Shown one piece after another: positions 24,354-31,800 of a stretch of 57,396 bases of DNA; position 1 is the first letter of the stretch, and each line of letters starts with the position of its first letter. The DNA is from JABMQB01 sp964408795. Lineage in GTDB: Bacteria > Bacteroidota > Bacteroidia > Bacteroidales > Prolixibacteraceae. Location: positions 1 through 57,396 of the forward strand of contig CAYPAW010000101.1 in the NCBI GenBank assembly GCA_964408795.1, in the 5' to 3' direction. The notes under the pieces were generated by a model. The model was not told the origin of the DNA. It saw only the letters and a program-made list of their open reading frames with translations, and did no database searches. A program made the translations under genes and the position numbers.

Positions 24354-26546
24354 ATGGCCATCGTGGAAAAAGGAAAAAAGATCGTTGCAATTGTACTTAT
24401 TTTCGTTTCTATTTCGGTATCCGGGCAGACGCATTGGGAAAGTATGGTTACGGAATCGGATCGTTTTGCCTATTTGGTTCCATCTTCAACTCCTGAATCC
24501 GGATGGATCCAACGGGATTTTGATGATTCTTCGTGGAGTTGTGCCTCCGGAGGGTTTGGTTATGGGGACGAGGACGATCATACCTATGTAAAATCGACTA
24601 CATCGATCTATCTGAGAAGGGTCTTTGCAATCCCTTCCGGTCTGGTTGTTAAAAGGCTCTGTTTGGATATCGATTACGACGATGCGTTTGTAGCCTATTT
24701 AAATGGCAAAGAGATAGCCCGGTCTGCGAATTTGCCTTCCGGGACACCGGGTTTAACAGCGCAGCTCTCAATCGATCATGAAGCACAATTGTATTCAGGA
24801 GGCTTGCCTGACCGATTCATGCTTGATCCGGGAGATCTGGTCACAGGCGATAACATTTTAGCCGTTCAGGTATTAAACCATAGTACCAACTCTTCCGATA
24901 TGTCGGCACGGATATTCCTGCATGCAGAAATAAACGGAGCAACCCTTGTTTACAGTGACCTGCCCGATTGGTTTGTGATGCCTGTTTCAGCATTGGAAAG
25001 CAATCTCCCCATAGTCATAATCAATACAGAAGGGAGAACCATCCCTGATGAACCAAAGATCATGGCTAAGATGCAGGTTGTCGATAACCTAAACAGGATC
25101 AATAGCCTGAGTGACACGGAATTTCGTTATGACGGCTCCATTGGTATTGAGATTAGGGGCAACACGTCTCAGATGTACCCCAAAAAAAGCTATACTGTGG
25201 AAACCAGGCTAAGCGATGGCTCAAACAATAATGTAGAATTATTGGGATTCCCCAAAGAAAACGACTGGGTATTTCATGGCCCTTATTCTGATAAATCATT
25301 GATGCGGAATGCATTGGCTTATCGTATAGGAAACGGTATGGGCAACTGGAATCCCCATACACGCTTTGTGGAATTAATCCTTAACGATGAATACCGCGGT
25401 GTTTACCTGGTGGTTGAGAAAATTAAAAGAGATAAAAACAGGGTGGACATTGCCAAACTGAAGCCGGAAGATCTCTCCGGCGATCAACTGACCGGAGGAT
25501 ACATCATAAGCATCGACAGAGACCAGGTTGGTAGCTGGAATTCCCCCATCATGGGCAGAACAGGGAGTGTTGATGTTCCTTTTTCGTATGTTGACCCGAA
25601 ATACGATGAGTTGGCACCCATACAACGCGATTATATCCGTAAGTATATTACCGAGTTTGAATACATCTTAAAAGGAGAAAACTTTAAAGATCCGGAGCTG
25701 GGATACCGGGCTTACATTGATGTGGAGTCGTTTATCGATTATTTTATTATTACCGAACTGAGCCGCGATTTAGATGGCTACAGAGTCAGTGTTTATTTCC
25801 ATAAAGACAAAGACAGCAAAGGAGGAAAACTGGTCATGGGTCCGTTTTGGGATTATAACATCTGCTTTGGCAATGCCAACTTTATGCAGGCCTGGTCAAC
25901 ATCCGGATGGGCGGAAGAAGGAATAGGGGCAGGCGATTGGTATGAAATTCCCTTTTGGTGGGATCGTTTCAGGGAAGATCCGTATTTTGAAACAATGCTT
26001 AAATACAGGTGGGAGAAACTACGTACCCATGCAATCAGCAAAAGCACCCTGAATAATTTTATTGATTCCTGTCAGAATTTACTGAAGGATGCTCAAAAAC
26101 GGAATTTTGAAAAGTTTAACGTGTTACATAGTTATGTTTGGCCAAACTATTACATCGGCGGAAGCTACCAAAATGAAGTCAGTTATTTAAAAACATGGAT
26201 CAATAACCGGATCAACTGGCTGGACGCCCGGATAGATGCTATTAAAGCTTCTTTTCCCAACGGTGTTGAAGAGCTGGCATGTAAAGAATATAAGGCATTG
26301 GCCTATCCCAATCCATTTAAAGAGAACTTCACTGTGGAATTTGAAATTAATACCGGCAGCAATGTAGCTGTGTTAATCAGAAATATGATGGGTCAGACCG
26401 TTACCGAAAAAACAAAAAGGTGTATGCCCGGCCGGAACGCCTTCCATTTTTCATCCGGCGAACTGGGCCCTAACGGGAATATCTTCTTTTTTACCATCCT
26501 GTTTGATAACCAAACATCCATTTCAGGTAAAATAATCAGACAATGA
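24354..26546 (+). CDS. Secreted CotH-kinase-like protein with T9SS sorting domain
   Basis: The 730-aa protein has a signal peptide (to SVSGQ, about residue 25), an N-terminal galactose-binding-like beta domain (about 30-205; WIQRDFDDSSWSCASGGFGYG, AYLNGKEIARS), a CotH domain (about 225-570) and a type A T9SS sorting domain (about 650-730; YPNPFKENFTVEF). CotH features are RGNTSQMYPKKSYTVE (Arg near 267), PYSDKSLMRN, YRGVYLVVEKIKRD, a GGYIISIDRD loop near 387 and FWDYNICFGN near 498 as the metal-binding DFG-like aspartate. CotH of Bacillus is an atypical protein kinase; many bacterial relatives are exported and have no known substrate. It closes the susCD/FAS1 operon, so it may modify or bind the same target. 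Kinase activity is not established here. Confidence 0.85.
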   Translation: MAIVEKGKKIVAIVLIFVSISVSGQTHWESMVTESDRFAYLVPSSTPESGWIQRDFDDSSWSCASGGFGYGDEDDHTYVKSTTSIYLRRVFAIPSGLVVKRLCLDIDYDDAFVAYLNGKEIARSANLPSGTPGLTAQLSIDHEAQLYSGGLPDRFMLDPGDLVTGDNILAVQVLNHSTNSSDMSARIFLHAEINGATLVYSDLPDWFVMPVSALESNLPIVIINTEGRTIPDEPKIMAKMQVVDNLNRINSLSDTEFRYDGSIGIEIRGNTSQMYPKKSYTVETRLSDGSNNNVELLGFPKENDWVFHGPYSDKSLMRNALAYRIGNGMGNWNPHTRFVELILNDEYRGVYLVVEKIKRDKNRVDIAKLKPEDLSGDQLTGGYIISIDRDQVGSWNSPIMGRTGSVDVPFSYVDPKYDELAPIQRDYIRKYITEFEYILKGENFKDPELGYRAYIDVESFIDYFIITELSRDLDGYRVSVYFHKDKDSKGGKLVMGPFWDYNICFGNANFMQAWSTSGWAEEGIGAGDWYEIPFWWDRFREDPYFETMLKYRWEKLRTHAISKSTLNNFIDSCQNLLKDAQKRNFEKFNVLHSYVWPNYYIGGSYQNEVSYLKTWINNRINWLDARIDAIKASFPNGVEELACKEYKALAYPNPFKENFTVEFEINTGSNVAVLIRNMMGQTVTEKTKRCMPGRNAFHFSSGELGPNGNIFFFTILFDNQTSISGKIIRQ

Positions 26547-26590
26547 TCCTTGGCTATAGAACCCATGGGCAGAATGCTGAAGATTGTAAT

Positions 26591-28597
26591 TTAATTTTTA
26601 ATTAGCTTCTTAACCAGAGTTTGATGGTTCGAAAGAATATGAAAAAAATAGAGCCCCCTTTTAAACGATCCTATATCCAGGTTATTCATTCCCGCCTGTA
26701 GGTCATACTCTCTTATTTTTTGACCGGATTGATTGTAAACAGTCAGCTTACCTTTGTTTTTCATGTCAAGATGAACCACATGCTGAGCCGGATTGAAATA
26801 CATAACAACAAAATCTTTGTCCTGAACATCAGCCATCGAATTTGGATTCCCCTGCTGAGTAACGGTAAGGATGAACGATTCTCCTCCATTCGAAGTAACA
26901 TAAATCCTGTTTCTCCTGTCTCCTGCATCAGGATTTTCTTCATAGGTAATTGTGAGCCTGTCGTTCTTAATCCCGGAAGTTTCCACTTTTATCCATGAAT
27001 CGTACAAAACCGAAGCACTCCATAAGCCATTGCTTTCTACCACAATACTTCTATCGGTTCCTGCGGAATGATCAACCGTTAGTTTGGTTTCAGAGATTCC
27101 GAAAGATTCATCAAATGGAATGACATTCCATCGCTGATAATCCTGATTGGAGTTGCTCCCCAAAGAAATTCGTATATCGTTGTCGGTAGGTGCTAAAAGC
27201 CTCCAAACAACGTCTTTGGTTGAGGGATAAAGAAGGGTTTCCCCTTGAGGTGAAGTTACCATCCTGAATTTTTGATGCACGGTTCCCTCATAGTTTGAAG
27301 TAACGGATAAGGTGGTTGCATGGTTCGTTCCTCCCGCCTCCACATACATATCCGGATCGGCATAATTGGTAATGGTATATTCCCCTGTACCAAGCGACTT
27401 TAAGATCCATTTCTGAGTAAAAAATGCTGTGTCGGCCGCATATTGGTATAAGGATGTGCCTTCGCTCAGGGTATGGGAAAGAACATCCACGACTTTTTTG
27501 CTTTGTAGGTTTTCGATGGGATACACTCCTTCATCGACAAAATTCAGGGAGATAGATGGCCATCCATCCTCCTCCCAAACCAGTTTCGCCAACCCGAGGG
27601 TTGGGCCTCCCTGATTGTTAACCGCCGGATTGGGATAATATCCGTTGGGATCGTAATAATGAAATGTTACATAGTCCACTCCGTTTTCGCTGAATAAGCC
27701 AAAGTGTCCCGGCCCAAAGTAACGGTCGTCCGTTCCCCGCGAATCGTCGTGCTTTAAGACAACCGTACCTCCGCTTTGTTGATGGATGCATCGCATCGGT
27801 TTTCCCTCTTTATCATAAAAGGGTCCTCTCGGATTGGTTGATCTTCCCATCACGATATAATAGGTACTTGCTATGCCTGCGCAACATCCTCCTTTGTTAT
27901 AGAAAAGATAATAATACCCGTCACGATAAAACATCGAAGCCCCTTCGCCTTCGCCATACCGACTGCCTGTCCATGAATTGGCTATACTGGTGCCCGGAAG
28001 ATTCCCGGCATAGGTTTTTGGTTTTCCTGTTATCGAATCTATTTCGGTGACAACCAGTCCTTGTTCGTTGAATGAACCGTAAACCATCCAGATCTTTCCA
28101 TCCGGACCTCTCATGAGCGATGGATCGATGGCATTTAAGGCCAGCCCGGGCTGGTACGACCATATTCCCAAAAAACCCATATCCACCCATTCATAATCCG
28201 GATCATAGGGGTTGAGTGTTTTATTGGTGACACATCCAATGGTGGAGGTCATGGTACCCCATTCGGAACATGAGTAATAGAGGTAATATTGATGGTTCAT
28301 GTAGATGATGTCCGGAGCCCAGAAAGTTCCTTCAAATGCACTCACGTAGGTTTTGATCCAATCCGGGTAACCGGTTTTTGTAAAAGGGGTTGGTCCGGAT
28401 TGCCATGAAATCAGATCTTTAGAGTAGATGCTGTAAATACCCTCTCCGGTTCCAAAAATCCAGTACGTGCTGTCGCACTCTACAATATGGGACGGATCAT
28501 GAATCCCGGCAGGCCAGCTTTGTGCCGTAAGGTCCCAGGCCGTGATGCTTAAAAGAATACATAAAACCGGAATTTTGCTGTTTTTTATTCCCTTCAT
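26591..28597 (-). CDS. GH43 endo-alpha-1,5-L-arabinanase-like, ricin-like and BACON domains, T9SS
   Basis: The frame is open to 28801, but the signal peptide MKGIKNSKIPVLCILLSITA starts at 28597, which I take as the start (668 aa). The five-bladed GH43 propeller (about 28-340) has base Asp34 in GIHDPSH, pKa-modulating Asp158 in NAIDPSL and acid Glu218 in GEGASMFYRDGYY; FEGTFWAPDI and IWMVYGSF match arabinanase subfamilies. A ricin-like trefoil (about 365-485) is followed by a BACON domain (about 490-580) and a T9SS sorting domain (about 590-668). It should hydrolyse arabinan backbones outside the cell. It is the most distal gene of the minus-strand enzyme cluster, behind a 13-bp hairpin, and ends 44 bp from the convergent CotH gene. 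Confidence 0.88.
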   Translation of the reverse strand: MKGIKNSKIPVLCILLSITAWDLTAQSWPAGIHDPSHIVECDSTYWIFGTGEGIYSIYSKDLISWQSGPTPFTKTGYPDWIKTYVSAFEGTFWAPDIIYMNHQYYLYYSCSEWGTMTSTIGCVTNKTLNPYDPDYEWVDMGFLGIWSYQPGLALNAIDPSLMRGPDGKIWMVYGSFNEQGLVVTEIDSITGKPKTYAGNLPGTSIANSWTGSRYGEGEGASMFYRDGYYYLFYNKGGCCAGIASTYYIVMGRSTNPRGPFYDKEGKPMRCIHQQSGGTVVLKHDDSRGTDDRYFGPGHFGLFSENGVDYVTFHYYDPNGYYPNPAVNNQGGPTLGLAKLVWEEDGWPSISLNFVDEGVYPIENLQSKKVVDVLSHTLSEGTSLYQYAADTAFFTQKWILKSLGTGEYTITNYADPDMYVEAGGTNHATTLSVTSNYEGTVHQKFRMVTSPQGETLLYPSTKDVVWRLLAPTDNDIRISLGSNSNQDYQRWNVIPFDESFGISETKLTVDHSAGTDRSIVVESNGLWSASVLYDSWIKVETSGIKNDRLTITYEENPDAGDRRNRIYVTSNGGESFILTVTQQGNPNSMADVQDKDFVVMYFNPAQHVVHLDMKNKGKLTVYNQSGQKIREYDLQAGMNNLDIGSFKRGLYFFHILSNHQTLVKKLIKN

Positions 28598-28734
28598 GCT
28601 TTGGGTAAACGAATGATGTCTCTTAATCCCTTTTTTCTGCAGGGTAAGGTAAGGAGAATTTTCCCAACGAAAAATGATAAAATGAGAAACTGAAATGCCT
28701 CTATTCAAAAAAAATGAACGAAGGAGATGAAATA

Positions 28735-28769
28735 AATGGGCTGTCGAAGATTCATCTCGACAGCCCATT
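28735..28769 (-). terminator. 13-bp stem-loop between the LamG and GH43 genes
   Basis: A perfect stem of 13 bp (28735-28747 with 28757-28769; core GGGCTGTCGA/TCGACAGCCC) with a 9-base loop lies 47 bp past the LamG stop. On the minus strand it is followed by TTATTTC, a modest T-rich tail. It may terminate or partly attenuate the upstream transcript, or protect its 3' end, setting GH43 expression apart. Confidence 0.65.
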
Positions 28770-28815
28770 GTATCACTTTTACTCCCCTTTATTGCAAACA
28801 ACCGTGATTACATTA

Positions 28816-31800
28816 TTATCTTGTTTTAAAGACTTTGAATGTTTTCGATTGTTTTTCAGTTTGAACTTTCATAAGATACATGCCATTGTCACGAACCGAT
28901 ATGGTTTCCAGACTACTTCCGATCTTTTTCTGAAGAACCCGTTTCCCCGTCAGATTGTAAACGGTGATCATACCGTTGCTTCCGTCGGTTTCCACTTTGA
29001 AGTCACCCTTTGAATAGGTTGGATATACTTTGATGTTGTCATTTATCCTTTCCACATCGGGTACATTCGTTGCAAGAACTTCATATTTATCTGCTACGGT
29101 AATTGCATCCATTGCCCCTTCGTAAATATGGAATTCATGAATATCTCCTATCCATGATGGATCTGGATATCCTCCCCGACAGAGGAGAGCGACATCCGTT
29201 GTAATTCCTGCTATGGTGGTATTCTCGGGAGTCGTTGCGAGGCTCACCATAACCCCGTCGATATACCAGGCAATGGTTGAATCGGTCAGTACACTCACGT
29301 AATGATGGGTTTCTCCCGGAGCCGGTTCCGGACCTCTGGTACCGAAGGCTCCGGCCCCTGCATCAACGGTGGTCATGCTTACGTCGTCTACCCGGGCTAT
29401 GGACATCCAGTAGGATGGCCAGCCTCCCATTGTTCCGAAATACGCCAGCATAGTCCAACCGTCGTTTACTCCCGCAGTAACGAAAGCTTCGAGCGTAATC
29501 GCTGAGTACGTGTTAATTGCGATGGTTGCAGCCGGCAATTCGATATAATCTCCATCTGCTGCATTGGTGTAGGTTCCGTTCTCAATGGTTCCATTGCCCA
29601 TGAGCGTTCCATCGGCACCGCCAACAACGTCGGCTGCTGTTCCATCTTCAAACGTGTAGGAATGCATTTTTGTTAGTTCTCCGGGGGTGTTAAATACGAT
29701 GTTGTAGGTCTTCGTTGCAGTCTCATCTTCCGAAGTTACCACCACAGCAGCCATTCCGCTTCCTGAGGAAACATCAATGGCTCCGTCACCCATAACTGTT
29801 GCATTGGCATTTGCCGGAGTAGCCACAACATTGACGGAAGTGGTGCCTGCAGGAACGGTTACGTAATAGGTTGTTACGGAAGGATCAAACGAAGGACCTA
29901 TGACCCCCAAATCAATGGTTAGTGCAGACAAATTCGCATCCGAAGCAGATAAATATTGCTGAGCACGCGCTGCAATGGTAGCAGCATCCATCTCTCCTTC
30001 GTAGATGTTGAATTCATCAATGGTTCCCATCCAGGTTGGATCGGCGTTATAACCCCCTTTGCACAACCAGGCATTTGCATTGCTCAGGTTGGCAATTGAA
30101 TTTTCCCCTGATAAGGCAGCTTCTCCCACCAGGGTTCCATCGATGTACCATGCGATGGTTGAATCACCCAGTACGCTGACCACATGATGTTTGTACCCCA
30201 CGCTGACCGGATCTCCGGTTACGCCTTGCTCAACGGTCCAGGGTTCAGTCAGGTTTCCACAGGAGATGGTGGTCCGGCTTTCTGTCAAGCGGTCGGGAGT
30301 GAAGAAATAACCATTTCCCCCAACGCCGTTCTCATTTCCACCAAAATAGGCCATCATGACAGCTGCGGTATTATCCACATCTGCAAAAATGAAGCCTTCC
30401 AGGGTAATGGCAGCATAGGTATTGATTGCAATATCTGCAGCCGGTAATTCGATGTAATCGCCATTGGCAGCAGCCGTATAGGCACCGTTTGCAATGGTTC
30501 CATTCCCCATCAGGGTTCCATCGGCATTTCCTACTACGTCAGCTGCTGTTCCATCGTTAAAGGTGTAGGAATGTATTAAGGTGTAAGGTGCCAGATATTC
30601 GCCGGCCTTTTCTGCAATGGTAGCAGCATCCATTTTTCCTTCATAAATATTGAATTCATCAATGGTCCCCATCCAGGTTGGATCAGCGTTATACCCTCCT
30701 TTGCATAACCAGGCATTGGCATTGCTCAGGTTGGCTATGGAGTTATTGCCGGATATGGAAGCTTCTCCCACCAAGGCTCCATCGATGTACCATGCGATGG
30801 TAGTATCACCCAGTACGCTAACCACATGATGTTTACTGCCCACGCTGACCGGATCACCGGTTACGCCTTGCTCAACGGTCCAGGGTTCAGTCAGGTTTCC
30901 ACAGGAGATGGCGGTCCGGCTTTCTCCCCAGCGATCGGGAGTGAAGAAATAGCCATTTCCGCCAACGCCGTTCTCATTTCCACCAAAATAGGCCATCATG
31001 ACAGCTTCGGTGTTATCCACATCGGCATAAATGAAGCCTTCCAACGTAATGGCTGAGTAGGTATTGATTGCGATATCTGCAGCCGGTAATTCGATATAAT
31101 CACCGTTGGCGGCAGCCGTATAGGCGCCGTTTGCAATGGTTCCGCTTCCCATCAGGGTTCCATCGGCATTTCCTACCACATCAGCGGCTGTACCATCGTC
31201 AAAGGTGTAGGAATGCATTAAGGCAAAGTCTGCCAGATATTGCTTTGCATGTTGTGCAATGGTCGCGGCATCCATTTCTCCTTCATAGATATTAAATTTA
31301 TCAATGGTCCCAACCCAGGTTGGGTCAGCATCGTATCCTCCTTTGCATAACCAGGCATTGGCATCGCTTAGGCCGGCAATGGAATTGCTCCCCGATACTT
31401 CTGCTTCTCCTACCAGGGCACCATCGATGTACCATTTGATGGAAGCATCTGTTAATATACTTACGACATGATGCTTTTCACCCACAGTGACCGGATTCCC
31501 GGTAACACCTTGCTCATTGTTCCATGGTTCCGTAATATCACCACAGGTAATGGCGGTCCGGCTTTCCGACCAGCGATCGGGGGTGAAGAAGTAACTATTT
31601 CCGCCCACTCCATTTTCATTTCCGCCAAAATAGGCCATCATGGTAGCACCGGTATTATCCACATCGGCATAAATGAAGCCTTCCAACGTAATGGCGGAGT
31701 AGGTATTGATTGCAATATCCGCAGCCGGTAATTCGATATAATCTCCGTTAGCCGTTGCTGTGTATGCTCCGTTTGCAATGGTTCCACTTCCCATCAGGAT

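Noticed and set aside
28598..28801. N-terminal extension of the GH43 gene to 28801
   Set aside because: The signal peptide begins at 28597 and the extension covers a 13-bp hairpin.
30184..31731. Plus-strand frames of 75-87 codons inside the LamG gene
   Set aside because: They recur only because the LamG repeats recur; they are antisense shadows of a repeated gene.
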